Part shown: in pieces, positions 1-8,452 of the stretch
Numbering within the stretch: the first letter of the stretch is position 1
How the letters are laid out: each line of letters starts with the position of its first letter
DNA from: Kofleriaceae bacterium
GTDB taxonomy: Bacteria > Myxococcota_A > Polyangia > Haliangiales > Haliangiaceae
Direction of reading: 5' to 3'
Assembly (NCBI GenBank): GCA_018058095.1
Contig: JAGPCO010000085.1
Coordinates: 1 to 32,730 of the forward strand
DNA length: 32,730 bases
Notes under the pieces: generated by a model
Told to the model about the DNA's origin: nothing
Databases searched by the model: none
The model's input: only the letters and a program-made list of their open reading frames with translations
Position numbers and translations under genes: made by a program

Positions 1-31
1 GGCCAGGTGCCGCCGGCACCGGCCTCTCCGC

Positions 32-111
32 GATCAGTTTGGCCGCCCCCAGCGCGATCAGTTTGGCGGCCCCCAGGGCGATCAGTTCGGCGGCCTCCAC
101 ATGGATCAGTT
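32..111. repeat. Four 24-bp-spaced GATCAGTT repeats, IS21-type element end
   Basis: GATCAGTT occurs at 32, 56, 80 and 104, an exact 24-bp period, with GGCsGCCyCCA-type sequence following the first three copies. Arrays of GATCAGTT-containing repeats at the ends of IS21-family elements (istA/istB) are what this resembles; multiple transposase-binding repeats at element ends are known for that family. The transposase genes would lie left of the window. The last copy diverges after GATCAGTT, which may mark the outer end of the element. The IS assignment rests on recalled resemblance. Confidence 0.55.
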
Positions 112-661
112 ACCCGGCCTCGTCACAGTGAACTGCGTGAGCGCGCTGCTGGGCAAGGAGCGGCTGGTGGGGCGGTGGGCGACGAAGAAGGGGCGCAAGC
201 GGGTGGTGGAGACCTACTTCATCGACCTGTCGCCGCTGCCCGGGTGGCGCGGGCTGCGCGAGGAGCAGCGGCTGCACCGGGTGCGGCGCATGCTGGCCGG
301 CATCCAGCGCGACGCGGCGGCGGCGCGCGGCGAGGCGCCAGCGCTCGGCCGCGCCGCGGTGCTGGCGCAGGATCCGCTCGACCGGCCAAGCCGCAGCAAA
401 CACGGCGCGGCGCCGCCGTGCCACACGACGGAGCGCAACCGGCGCGACGCGTTCAAGGCCGGCCGCGAGTATTTGTGCGCGGCGTTCGCGGCGGCGCGCG
501 AGCGGCGGTGGCGGCGCGAGCACGAGGTGCCGGCCTTCCCGGCCGGCTGCTTCCCGAGCCCGCCCCGCTTCGTCGCCCCGATCGACCCGGCCGTGATCGC
601 CGCTCGCCGCGCCCGCGTGCTGGCCGCGCATCAGCGGACGCGGTGGCAGCCGATGGCGTGA
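101..661 (+). CDS. Truncated C-terminal part of a REP-associated transposase-like protein
   Basis: The 186-residue product starts at an ATG inside the last GATCAGTT repeat, so its first residues come from mobile-element sequence and the native start is probably lost. The body resembles the region after the HUH (Y1) domain in RAYT-like proteins: an RVRRMLAGIQRDAAAARG helix, a LGRAAVLAQDP segment, a PCHTTERNRRDAFKAGREY helix and a FPAGCFPSPPRFV end. No HUH motif or catalytic tyrosine domain is present, so it cannot be an active transposase; full relatives are near 300 residues. It is followed at once by three hairpin repeats, as expected for a RAYT/REP locus. Assignment is by recalled family features; an unrelated hypothetical protein is the alternative. 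Confidence 0.5.
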   Translation: MDQLPGLVTVNCVSALLGKERLVGRWATKKGRKRVVETYFIDLSPLPGWRGLREEQRLHRVRRMLAGIQRDAAAARGEAPALGRAAVLAQDPLDRPSRSKHGAAPPCHTTERNRRDAFKAGREYLCAAFAAARERRWRREHEVPAFPAGCFPSPPRFVAPIDPAVIAARRARVLAAHQRTRWQPMA

Positions 662-665
662 GCCA

Positions 666-741
666 GCAGAGACAAGGTCGTGAAGACGTGATCGCAGAGA
701 CAAGGTCGTGAAGACCTCCGCAGAGACAAGGTCGTGAAGAC
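666..741. repeat. Three hairpin-forming repeats (REP-like)
   Basis: A 22-bp unit beginning GCAGAGACAAGG and ending GTGAAGAC occurs at 666-687, 694-715 and 720-741. Copies two and three contain the perfect hairpin AGGTC-GTGAA-GACCT; copy one has one mismatch. Each unit starts with a GCAG tetranucleotide before the palindrome, similar in layout to REP elements recognised by RAYTs (GTAG/GGAG plus imperfect palindrome). A perfect CCTGATCAGG palindrome at 741-750 abuts the last copy. No further copy was seen in the window. Confidence 0.7.
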
Positions 742-750
742 CTGATCAGG

Positions 751-1074
751 GGATGGGTCGCGGAGTGGGGCGTCGTGTAAGCCGGCGAGATGGCTTGGGC
801 CGGGTGTCCGTTGAGGACGGGGGGCGGACGGTTTCGGACGGGGACGTCCGATGGGCCGGACGGGCAGGTTGGTAACCTGACGGAATGAGGCGAAAGGTTG
901 CCGGCGCGGGGAGGTGGGTAGGGACCGGAGGTTGGGTTCATTCGGGCGGCGGCTGGACGGGTAAGGGGTTGAAAGGAGGAGGAGTATTTCCTTTTGATGC
1001 GCCCGGAGGGGCGGGCAGGGTTGGCCGGCAGCCGCGGAGGCGTCGCCGGGGCAACCTGCTAGGATGCCGGCCGC
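751..1074. promoter_or_regulatory. Long hemE upstream region with phased GGACGG motifs and palindromes
   Basis: No convincing gene is seen here. GGACGG occurs at 815, 826, 836 and 858, spacings of 11, 10 and 22 bp that keep the copies on one face of the helix. A perfect hairpin CAGGTT-GGT-AACCTG follows at about 867-881. An unusually AT-rich patch at 983-998 follows an AAAGGAGG tract (972-979). TAGGAT at 1060-1065, 9 nt before the hemE ATG, could serve as a -10 element. A 21-codon ORF from ATG 997 to TAG 1062 might be a leader but has no other support. Confidence 0.35.
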
Positions 1075-2136
1075 ATGGCCGCCCCCGCCGAGCCCGAGCA
1101 CCTGTTCCTGCGCGCATGTCACCGCTTGCCGGTGCCGCGGACGCCCATCTGGATGATGCGCCAGGCCGGGCGCTACTTGCCCGACTACCAGCGGGTCCGC
1201 TCGAAGGTGTCGTTCCTCGAGCTGTGCCACACCCCGGCCCTGGCGGCCGAGGTCACGGTGCAGCCGATCGACGTGTTCGGCTTCGATGCCGCCATCCTGT
1301 TCTCCGACATCCTGGTGCCGCTGCCGGCCATGGGCCTGACCGTCGAGTTCCCCGACAAGGGCCCGAAGATCATGAACCCGGTGCGGACCCGGGCCGACAT
1401 CGACAAGCTGCGCGTGCCCGACCCCGAGGCCGAGCTGGGTGAGGTGATGGAGGCGGTCCGGCAGATCAAGCGGGCGCTGGGCGACCGCGTGCCGCTCATC
1501 GGCTTCGCCGGCGCGCCGTTCACGCTGCTGACCTACGCCGCCGAGGGCGGCGGCTCGAAGGACTACGACCACACCCGCCACTTCATCCACGGCGATCCGC
1601 CGGCGGCGCACGCGCTGCTCGAGAAGATGGCCGCGACCTGCGCGGTGTACCTCGAGGCGCAGATCGCCGCCGGCGCCGACGCGGTCCAGCTGTTCGACAG
1701 CTGGGCTGGCATCGTCAGCCCGGCCGACTACCGCGAGTTCCCGCTGCGGTGGGCGCGCGAGGTCATCACCCGCCTGCGCGCCTCGCCGACGTTCGCCCGC
1801 CGGCCGGTGCCCGTGATCTACTTCACCAACGGCTGCGCGCCGTACCTGGCCGACTACGCCAGCTGCGGCGCCGACGTGCTCGGCGTCGACTGGCGCATCG
1901 ACCTGGGCGAGGTCCGGCGCCGGGTCGGCGACGGGGTGGCGCTGCAGGGCAACATGGACCCGGGCGCGCTGTTCGCGACGCCGGCGGCGATCCGGCAGCG
2001 GGTCGCCGACATCCTCGGCCAGGCCGGCCCGGTCGGGCACATCTTCAACCTCGGCCACGGCGTGTTGCCGTCGACCAACCCCGAGCACGTGCGGGTCATG
2101 GTCGAGGCGGTGCGCGAGCTGTCGGCGCGGGCCTGA
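1075..2136 (+). CDS. hemE: Uroporphyrinogen decarboxylase
   Basis: The 353-residue product matches the usual length of HemE, the cytoplasmic enzyme that decarboxylates the four acetate side chains of uroporphyrinogen III to coproporphyrinogen III. The N-terminal signature [15 protein letters not shown] (about residues 22-36) supplies the substrate-binding arginine region. Also present are [14 protein letters not shown] with the catalytic-region aspartate, [10 protein letters not shown], and [15 protein letters not shown] near the C terminus with the conserved histidine. It heads an operon: hemG begins one nucleotide after its stop. The ATG at 1075 is preceded by TAGGAT rather than a strong Shine-Dalgarno. 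No key residue appears missing. Confidence 0.97.
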   Translation: MAAPAEPEHLFLRACHRLPVPRTPIWMMRQAGRYLPDYQRVRSKVSFLELCHTPALAAEVTVQPIDVFGFDAAILFSDILVPLPAMGLTVEFPDKGPKIMNPVRTRADIDKLRVPDPEAELGEVMEAVRQIKRALGDRVPLIGFAGAPFTLLTYAAEGGGSKDYDHTRHFIHGDPPAAHALLEKMAATCAVYLEAQIAAGADAVQLFDSWAGIVSPADYREFPLRWAREVITRLRASPTFARRPVPVIYFTNGCAPYLADYASCGADVLGVDWRIDLGEVRRRVGDGVALQGNMDPGALFATPAAIRQRVADILGQAGPVGHIFNLGHGVLPSTNPEHVRVMVEAVRELSARA

Positions 2137-2137
2137 C

Positions 2138-3520
2138 ATGAGCAGCGGCGCGACCGACCCGGTCCTGGTGCTCGGCGGTGGCGTGGCCGGGCTGGCGGCG
2201 GCGCTGCGCCTGTCCCAGGCCGGGCACGAGGTGGTGGTGCTCGAGGCCGGGCCGACGCCCGGCGGCGTGGTCGGCACCGTCGCCGTCGACGGCTACCTGC
2301 ACGAGCGCGCGGCCAGCTCGTTCCTGGGCAGCGCCGACGACGGCGCCGCCGCGCTGTGCGACGAGCTCGGCGTGGCGGTGCAGGCCGCGGCCCCGGCCGC
2401 ACGCAGCCGCTGGATCTACCTCGACGGCGCGCTGCGCCGCCTGCCGCGTAACCCGCTCGAGCTGGTCACGACCGACCTCCTGACCTGGCGCGGCAAGCTC
2501 GATCTGGTGCGCGAGCCGCTGCGGCCCGGGCGCGACCCGGCCCATGCCGGGGACGAGTCGATCCACGCCTTCGCCGCGCGCCGGCTCGGGCCCGAGGTCG
2601 CGCGCGCCATCGTCGCCCCGTTCGTCACCGGCATCTTCGCCGCCGACGCCCACGCGGTGTCGCTGGCGGCCGGCTTCCCCAAGCTGGCCGCGCTCGACGC
2701 CGACGGTGGCCTGGTCCGCGGCGCGCTACGGCAGGGCCTGCGCCGGCTGGCCGGGGTGACCGCGTCGTCGCCGCGCCGTCGCCACCCGCGCGGGCTGCTG
2801 GCGCCGGTCGGCGGCATGCAGGCCATGGTCACGGCGATGGCCGAGCGGCTCGGCCCGGCCCTGCGCTGCGGCGTCACCGCGCGCGCGCTGGTGGCGAGTG
2901 GTGACGGCGTCGAGGTGGTGACCGACACCGGCCGGGTGCGCGGGCGCGGCGTGGTGCTGGCGCTGCCGGCGCGCGCCACCGCCGAGCTGGTGGCCGGGGC
3001 CGATCCGGTGCTGGCGGCGCGGCTGACCGGCTTCCAGCGCGCGCCGGCCGCGGTGCTGTACCTCGGCTACCCGGCCACCGCCGTGCCGCGCGCGGCCGAC
3101 GGCTTCGGCCTGCTGGTGGCGCAGGGCGAGGCGGCGCGCCTGCTCGGCGTGGTGTTCGAGTCGACGGTGTGGCCGGGGCGGGCGCCGGCCGGGCACGTCC
3201 TGCTGCGCTGCATCTACGGCGGCGCGCGTGATCCGGGCGCGGTCGGGCTCGACGACGACGCGCTGGTGGCCGCGGCCCGGGCCGATCTCGCTCGCACCCT
3301 CGGGGTGAGCGCCGCGCCGACCCACGTCGAGCTGATCCGCTGGCCAGCCGGCATCGCCCAGTACCCGGTCGGCCACCGCGAGCGGGTGGCCGAGCTCGAC
3401 GGCCGGGTCCGGGCCAGCCGGATGGTGCTGGCCGGCGCCGACTACCACGGCGTCGGCCTCAACGACGTCATCGCCGACGCCCGCCGGGTGGTGCGCGAGG
3501 TCGCCGGGTGGCGGGCGTGA
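2138..3520 (+). CDS. hemG: Protoporphyrinogen oxidase, FAD-dependent (HemG/HemY type)
   Basis: This 460-residue flavoprotein oxidises protoporphyrinogen IX to protoporphyrin IX, or coproporphyrinogen III if it is of the CgoX type. The N terminus has the dinucleotide-binding motif [14 protein letters not shown] (residues 10-23) followed by the FAD ribose-binding glutamate in VVVLEAG. A PGGVV segment is typical of the amine-oxidase-like PPOX family, and the C-terminal second FAD motif [11 protein letters not shown] is clear. Length is as in myxobacterial PPOX. It lies 1 nt behind hemE, so two late heme steps are co-transcribed; no hemN/hemF or hemH is in the window. The C terminus overlaps the next gene by a GTGA junction. 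Confidence 0.93.
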   Translation: MSSGATDPVLVLGGGVAGLAAALRLSQAGHEVVVLEAGPTPGGVVGTVAVDGYLHERAASSFLGSADDGAAALCDELGVAVQAAAPAARSRWIYLDGALRRLPRNPLELVTTDLLTWRGKLDLVREPLRPGRDPAHAGDESIHAFAARRLGPEVARAIVAPFVTGIFAADAHAVSLAAGFPKLAALDADGGLVRGALRQGLRRLAGVTASSPRRRHPRGLLAPVGGMQAMVTAMAERLGPALRCGVTARALVASGDGVEVVTDTGRVRGRGVVLALPARATAELVAGADPVLAARLTGFQRAPAAVLYLGYPATAVPRAADGFGLLVAQGEAARLLGVVFESTVWPGRAPAGHVLLRCIYGGARDPGAVGLDDDALVAAARADLARTLGVSAAPTHVELIRWPAGIAQYPVGHRERVAELDGRVRASRMVLAGADYHGVGLNDVIADARRVVREVAGWRA

Positions 3521-4437
3521 GGCGCGGCGCAGCCCTGGCCGCGGCGCTGGTGCTGGCCTGCTCGGGCGGCGGACGCGGTCGGCGCGACGACGCCGCGCCG
3601 ACCAACGGCTCGGGTGGCGCGGCCGCGCCGAGCGCCGATGCCGCGCCAGGCAGCGAGCCTGACCCGAGCGGCGCCGGCGCTGGCAGCGACGATGGCGACG
3701 ACGACGAGCCGATCGGCGCCGGCGCTGGTGGGGTCGACGCCGCGCCGCTGCCGCCGGTGCCCGGCGCCACCACCGGCGACGTGGTGGCCAAGGTGGTGTG
3801 GACCCGCGCCCCGGCCGAGGTGCGCGGCCCGGGGCCACGCGCGCGCTGCGGCCGGCCCGGCCGGGCCCAGGCCCAGGTCCACACGCTGTGGGGCGTGGCC
3901 GACGTCGTCGTCGCCATCGTCGATGCGCCCGCCGCGCCCGGGGCGCCGACCAGCGCGCCCGCCGCCGGCGCCAAGCCGCACGAGCTGTCGATCCGGCTGG
4001 CCGACTGCGCGGCGCGGCCGCGGGTCGTGGTCGGTCGTGCCCCGGTCCGGCTGACCGTGACCCTGGGCGAGGAGGGTGGCCGCGCCGTCGTGCTGCAGCC
4101 GGTGCCGGCGCCGCTCGGTGGCCTGGCCGAGGGTGCCGCCCGCACCGTGACCCTGCCGGTGATCGGCCACGCCGCCGTGGTCGAGCTGCCGGGCCCGACC
4201 GCGCTGGTGATCGACCCCGACGGCGACGGCGCGCTGGTGGTGGTGGCGCCGCACCGGCAGGTCGGGGTCACCGACGACACCGGCGCGGTCCGCCTGACCG
4301 GGGTCGGCCCGGGCAAGCACCCGGTGCTGGCCTGGATGCCGGCCCGGGCCGGGCGGCCCGAGCGGGTGGTGCGGGGCGAGGCCACGGTGGTGGCCGGGCG
4401 CACCGCGGAGGTGGCGCTGGAGCTGGCCGGGCCGTGA
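3517..4437 (+). CDS. Putative lipoprotein with cupredoxin/carboxypeptidase-regulatory-like fold
   Basis: The GTG at 3517 is chosen because it forms the GTGA overlap with the hemG stop used throughout this operon and gives a good signal peptide, [15 protein letters not shown], with lipobox VLAC. A low-complexity Ala/Gly/Asp linker follows to about residue 85. The remainder (TGDVVAKVVWT, LADCAARPRVVVG, GVTDDTGAVRLTGVGPGKHPVLAWMP) resembles plastocyanin-like plus carboxypeptidase-regulatory-like domains found in myxobacterial secreted proteins. The histidine/cysteine copper ligands expected of a plastocyanin are not evident, so metal binding is doubtful. A GTG at 3508 would add three residues. 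Exact function is unknown, and its link to heme synthesis is only positional. Confidence 0.75.
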   Translation: MRRGAALAAALVLACSGGGRGRRDDAAPTNGSGGAAAPSADAAPGSEPDPSGAGAGSDDGDDDEPIGAGAGGVDAAPLPPVPGATTGDVVAKVVWTRAPAEVRGPGPRARCGRPGRAQAQVHTLWGVADVVVAIVDAPAAPGAPTSAPAAGAKPHELSIRLADCAARPRVVVGRAPVRLTVTLGEEGGRAVVLQPVPAPLGGLAEGAARTVTLPVIGHAAVVELPGPTALVIDPDGDGALVVVAPHRQVGVTDDTGAVRLTGVGPGKHPVLAWMPARAGRPERVVRGEATVVAGRTAEVALELAGP

Positions 4438-5576
4438 TCACCCTCGACGACGTCGAGGCGGCGCTGCGCCAGGCCGCCGCCGCGGTGGTGCCGGCGGCCA
4501 GCGCCGGCCCCCGCCTGACCCGGGCGGTGATCGACCGCTCGCGCCGGTACACCAGCGAGCGCAGCGCGCTGGCGGCGCCGACCGACGGCGACGGCGACCT
4601 GGCCGCGCGCGCGCTGTTCTTCACCGTGGCCGACGTCGACAAGGTGATGGTGCCGCTGGCGGAGCTGGCCGGCGCCGGCGCGCTGCCGGTGCCGGCGCCG
4701 GGGCGTCCGCTGGTGGTGCTCGACCTCGGCGCCGGCTGCGGCGCGCTCGGGCTCGGCCTGCTCCGCTTCCTCGCCACCAGCCCAGCCGGAGCGCCCGCCG
4801 TCCACCTGACGATGGTCGATCGCGACGCCCGCGCCCTGGCCATCGCCCGGGCCGCGCTGACCGCGGTCGCGGCGGCCGCGGCGATCCCGCTCGAGATCGT
4901 GATCCGGGTCGGGGACGTCGGCGACGCCCGCGCCCGCGCCGGCACCGCGCCGGCCGACCTGGTCCTGTGTGGCTCGGTCCTCAACGAGCTGGCCGAGGCC
5001 GACCGGGTCGGCGTCATCACCGGCGGGCTCGACCGGCTCGAGCCGGCCGGCGCGCTGGTGATCATCGAGCCGGCGCTGCAGGCCACCGCGCGCGCCCTGC
5101 ACGCGCTGCGCGATCACGTCGTCGCCCACCGACTCGGTCACGTGTTCGCGCCGTGCACCCGCGCCGAGGCGCCGTGCCCCATGCTGACCAGCGCCGACGC
5201 CTGGTGCCACGAGGAGCGCCCGAACACGCTGCCCGAGCGGGCGCGCCAGCTCGCCACCACCACCGGGCTGCGCGACGGCGAGCTCAAGTTCGCGTACCTG
5301 GTGCTGCGGCACCGACCTGGCAACGTCGGCGGGACCGACCAGCTGCGGGTGATCGGGCGACCTCGCCACGAGAAGGGCAAGATCGAGGTGCCGGTGTGTG
5401 GCCAGGATGGCGCGACCACGGTGCGCCTGCTGCGCCGGCACCGTGGCGCCGGCAACAGCGCCCTCGACGATGCTCGCCGCGGCGACGTGCTGGCGCTGAC
5501 CCCGGCCCGCGCCAGCGGCGACCTCGGCCCCGACGATGAGGTGCGGGTGCAACACGTGCCGGGCGGGGCGCGATGA
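4434..5576 (+). CDS. Rsm22-family SAM-dependent methyltransferase-like protein
   Basis: The GTG at 4434 overlaps the previous stop (GTGA), giving a 380-residue protein. The SAM-binding motif VVLDLGAGCGALGLGL lies near residues 95-110, followed by TMVDRD (motif II) and DLVLCGSVLNEL. The C-terminal part contains CPMLTSADAWCHEERPN and a GELKFAYLVLR segment, characteristic of the Rsm22 family linked to the small ribosomal subunit. A short basic beta-rich tail follows. Family members act on or assemble with 16S-type rRNA; some mitochondrial relatives are proposed to carry an Fe-S cluster through conserved cysteines. The operon with heme genes is unusual. It overlaps the next gene by ATGA. Confidence 0.85.
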   Translation: MITLDDVEAALRQAAAAVVPAASAGPRLTRAVIDRSRRYTSERSALAAPTDGDGDLAARALFFTVADVDKVMVPLAELAGAGALPVPAPGRPLVVLDLGAGCGALGLGLLRFLATSPAGAPAVHLTMVDRDARALAIARAALTAVAAAAAIPLEIVIRVGDVGDARARAGTAPADLVLCGSVLNELAEADRVGVITGGLDRLEPAGALVIIEPALQATARALHALRDHVVAHRLGHVFAPCTRAEAPCPMLTSADAWCHEERPNTLPERARQLATTTGLRDGELKFAYLVLRHRPGNVGGTDQLRVIGRPRHEKGKIEVPVCGQDGATTVRLLRRHRGAGNSALDDARRGDVLALTPARASGDLGPDDEVRVQHVPGGAR

Positions 5577-6484
5577 TGACCGTGCGCGGGTTCGACCCGG
5601 GCGATCTGCCAGCGCTGCTGGCGCTGCAGCACGCCGAGGCCGGCACCGCGCCGCGCCTGACCCTGGCCGAGCTGCGCACCGCGCTGCAAGACGCCGCGCG
5701 CGGCCACGGCGCCCAGGTCCGGGTCGCCCACGTCGGCGGCCTGGTCGCCGGCGCCGCCGGCTGGGTCGTCGGCCCGGGCGCGATGTTCGCGACCCCGTTC
5801 ATGACCGGGGCCGGCCCGCACGCCCGCGCCGCCGCCGAGCGCCTGCTGGCCGAGCTGCGCGCCGTGCAGGCCGCGGCCGGCGCGCCGTGGATCCGCACCT
5901 CGACCGGCGACCCGTCGTCGGCGCGGGCCGCGGCGCTGGCGGCGGCGGGGTTCACCCCGCAGTTCGAGTTCCTCGACCTGGTCCGCGCCACCACACCGGC
6001 GCCCGCGCCGACCGCGCCTCCACCCGACCTGCACCTCGTCGCCGCCGGCGCCCTCGATCGCGAGCGCCTGCGCGCGCTCGAGAACGAGACCTTCGCCGAC
6101 GTGCCCAACGCGCTGCCGATGAGCGCGGCGCAGATCGACGAGGCGCTCGACGAGCCGGGCGCATTCTCCGCCGGGACCGGCGCGCTGGTCGACGAGCGCG
6201 GCGAGTACGTCGCGTTCCTGCGCGCCCAGCGTCAGGCCGATGCCGACGGGGTCGAGCACGCGGTGGTCGACGCCGTCGGCGTGGCCGCCGCCGCCCGCGG
6301 CCGGGGCCTGGGCCGGGTCCTGGTCGAGCGGATGCTGGCCGCCGCCGCTGCCGCCGGCATCCCCCGGGCCGGCGCCATCATCGCCTCGACCAACCCGGCC
6401 TCGCTCGCGCTGCACCAGGCGCTCGGCTTCACGGTCCGGCACCGGCGCCAGGTCTGGCAGGGCGGCGACCACCCCGCCCGCTGA
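5573..6484 (+). CDS. Tandem GNAT N-acetyltransferase
   Basis: The 303-residue protein has two GNAT-like halves. The first (1-140) is degenerate: it keeps the overall pattern ending in AAALAAAGFTPQFEF but lacks a clear acetyl-CoA pyrophosphate loop. The second (about 150-300) has the acetyl-CoA motif VAAAARGRGLGRVLVERML and the typical end NPASLALHQALGF. Such two-domain GNATs usually use one catalytic and one structural domain; the substrate cannot be read from sequence. It is translationally coupled to the Rsm22 gene by an ATGA overlap and is the last gene of the hemE operon. An ATG at 5576 is an alternative start. Confidence 0.85.
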   Translation: MMTVRGFDPGDLPALLALQHAEAGTAPRLTLAELRTALQDAARGHGAQVRVAHVGGLVAGAAGWVVGPGAMFATPFMTGAGPHARAAAERLLAELRAVQAAAGAPWIRTSTGDPSSARAAALAAAGFTPQFEFLDLVRATTPAPAPTAPPPDLHLVAAGALDRERLRALENETFADVPNALPMSAAQIDEALDEPGAFSAGTGALVDERGEYVAFLRAQRQADADGVEHAVVDAVGVAAAARGRGLGRVLVERMLAAAAAAGIPRAGAIIASTNPASLALHQALGFTVRHRRQVWQGGDHPAR

Positions 6485-6515
6485 GCTGGCCGGGGCCGCT
6501 CGGCCGACCCACGCA

Positions 6516-6552
6516 GCGCTCCGCGGGTGTGGATCACCCCTGTACGGAGCGC
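6516..6552. terminator. Nested inverted repeat after the hemE operon
   Basis: GCGCTCCG (6516-6523) pairs perfectly with CGGAGCGC (6545-6552), and inside it GGGTG (6525-6529) pairs with CACCC (6535-6539). This gives a long stem between the GNAT gene and the kinase gene. No T-run follows, so it may be a factor-independent structure of GC-rich genomes, an mRNA 3' stabiliser or an operator for the downstream kinase. Confidence 0.4.
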
Positions 6553-6586
6553 GGCCGTGGTCGACCCGTCGAGCTGGAGGTCCCGG

Positions 6587-8452
6587 GTGGAGAGCGGCGG
6601 TGATCGCGAGTTCGACCTCGACCGTGCCCCCGAGCACGTCGAGACCGTGGCGGCGGTGCGCGAGACCCTGGCCTGGGTCTCGCTCGGTGCGTCGGTGGTG
6701 TTCGCGATCTACCTGGTGCTCAACCAGGCCCGGTTCTTCCCGACCGGGCGCGAGCACCCGCTCATCGTCGCCTGTGACGCCGCGAGCTGGCTGGTCGCCG
6801 TGCTGGTCGCGGTCGCGGCGCGGCGCGGCCAGGGCGGGGTGGTCCGCGACGAGCGGCTGACCCTGGCCCTGGCCCTGTCCATCGTCGGCAACAACCTGGT
6901 CACCGCCGTCACCCTGGGGGCGCCCCTCGAGCTCCTGTACAACAGCCTGGTCGCGACCGGGGTCGCCGCCATCGTCGTGCGGCGCGTGGCCTGGATCGCC
7001 GCGGTCGGCGCGGCCGCGCTCGCGACCGGGATCGGCGTGGTCGTCCTCGCCGACAACGAGGTGCTGGGCTGGGCCATGCTGTTCGGGCTGCCCTCGCTCA
7101 TCACCAGCGCCGCCATCCACCGCGGCCGGCGGCGCGCGCTCGGTGCGCAGCTGCGGCTGCGCGCCGCCGAGCGCGCACGCCAGGCCGAGCTCGAGGCCGC
7201 GATGGCCCGCCTGGCCGACGAGCTCGACGAGCGGCACCGGGTCGAGGCCGAGCGTGAGGCGCTACGCGAGCGCGAGCGCGCGCTGGCCGACCAGCTCCGT
7301 CACGTCCAGAAGCTCGACGCTCTCGGCACCCTGGCCGGCGGCATCGCCCACGACATGAACAACGTCCTGGCCGCGGTGGTCGGGCTGGCCGAGGCGGGGA
7401 TGGAGAGCTGCCCGCCCGGGTCGGGCCCACGCGAGGACTTCGGCGCCATCCTCAGCGCGGCCCAGCGTGGCGCCTCGCTCACCCGCGACCTGCTCGGTTT
7501 CGCCCGTCGCGGCAAGCATCGCCACGAGGCGGTCATCGTCGCCACGCTGGTCGAGGAGGTGGTGGCGATGCTGGCCCGCACGGCGCGCCGGCGGGTCCGC
7601 TTCGTGACCGAGTTCGACGAGACGGTCGGCGCGGTGCTGGGGGATCCCGGTCAGCTATCGCAGGTGGTGATGAACCTGTGCCTCAACGCCATCGACGCCA
7701 GCGCCGAGGGCGGCCTGGTCACCATCCGCCTGTCCGAGCGCGTGGTCGTGGCTGGCACGCACCCGGAGCTGGCGCCGGGCCGGTACCTGGCGCTCGAGGT
7801 CGTCGACCAGGGCGTCGGCATGGACGCCGCCACGCTGGCGCGGGTGTTCGAGCCGTTCTTCTCGACCAAGTCGAGCAGCGCCGAGCGCAGCGGGCTCGGC
7901 CTGGCCATGGTCTACGGCACGGTGCGTGACCACCTCGGCGCGGTCGGCTTCACCAGCCTGCCAGGTCGCGGCGCCCATGCCACCGTGTTGCTGCCCATCC
8001 CGGCCGAGCTGCCGGCGCGCTCGACGCCGACCGCGCCCAGCGCCTGCGCCGATGACCCGCGCCCGCTGCTGGTCATCGACGACGAGGCGCTCATCCGGCG
8101 CGCGGTCGGGCGGTCCCTGACCGGGCTTGGCCGAACCATGGTCGAGGCGGACGGCGGCGCGGCCGGCCTGGCCCGCTTCCGCGCCGACCCGCACGGCTTC
8201 GCCGCGGTCATCCTCGATCTGGCCATGCCTGGCATGACCGGCGGCGAGTGCTTCCGCGCGCTGCGCGAGATCGACCCCGCCGTGCCGATCATCGTCATCT
8301 CCGGCTTCCCCAAGGGGCAGGACATCGAGCAGCTGATGGCCGCCGGCGCCAGCGTGTTCCTGTCCAAGCCGTTCCCCCGCGACGCGCTGGCCGAGGCGCT
8401 GGCCACCGCCCGCCGACCGCCTGCGCCCGAGGTGGCCGCGGCGGCTCGCTAG
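6587..8452 (+). CDS. Membrane-bound hybrid histidine kinase with C-terminal receiver
   Basis: The GTG at 6587 is chosen because GGAGG (6576-6580) lies 6 nt upstream; earlier in-frame GTGs fall in or next to a strong inverted repeat. The 621-residue product has about five to six membrane segments (residues 25-165), then an Arg/Glu-rich coiled coil (190-245). A HisKA box GGIAHDMNN with H255 follows, then HATPase motifs VVMNLCLNAIDAS, DQGVGM, FEPFFSTK and SGLGLAMVYG. The receiver domain has DDE near its start, phosphoacceptor D544 in ILDLAMPGM and a KPF lysine. All catalytic residues look intact. The input domain is a plain membrane module, so the signal is unknown. Its stop shares CTAG with the convergent cobW-like gene. 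Confidence 0.93.
   Translation: MESGGDREFDLDRAPEHVETVAAVRETLAWVSLGASVVFAIYLVLNQARFFPTGREHPLIVACDAASWLVAVLVAVAARRGQGGVVRDERLTLALALSIVGNNLVTAVTLGAPLELLYNSLVATGVAAIVVRRVAWIAAVGAAALATGIGVVVLADNEVLGWAMLFGLPSLITSAAIHRGRRRALGAQLRLRAAERARQAELEAAMARLADELDERHRVEAEREALRERERALADQLRHVQKLDALGTLAGGIAHDMNNVLAAVVGLAEAGMESCPPGSGPREDFGAILSAAQRGASLTRDLLGFARRGKHRHEAVIVATLVEEVVAMLARTARRRVRFVTEFDETVGAVLGDPGQLSQVVMNLCLNAIDASAEGGLVTIRLSERVVVAGTHPELAPGRYLALEVVDQGVGMDAATLARVFEPFFSTKSSSAERSGLGLAMVYGTVRDHLGAVGFTSLPGRGAHATVLLPIPAELPARSTPTAPSACADDPRPLLVIDDEALIRRAVGRSLTGLGRTMVEADGGAAGLARFRADPHGFAAVILDLAMPGMTGGECFRALREIDPAVPIIVISGFPKGQDIEQLMAAGASVFLSKPFPRDALAEALATARRPPAPEVAAAAR

Noticed and set aside
666-741. Possible small CRISPR array
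   Set aside because: Units are 22 bp with only 4-6 bp between them, too short for spacers, and no cas gene is nearby.
997-1062. 21-codon ORF upstream of hemE as a leader peptide
   Set aside because: The Shine-Dalgarno-like tract is too far from its ATG and the peptide has no regulatory codon run, so it is not listed as a gene.
3508-3520. GTG 3508 as lipoprotein start
   Set aside because: GTG 3517 gives the same GTGA overlap used by neighbouring genes and a cleaner signal peptide.
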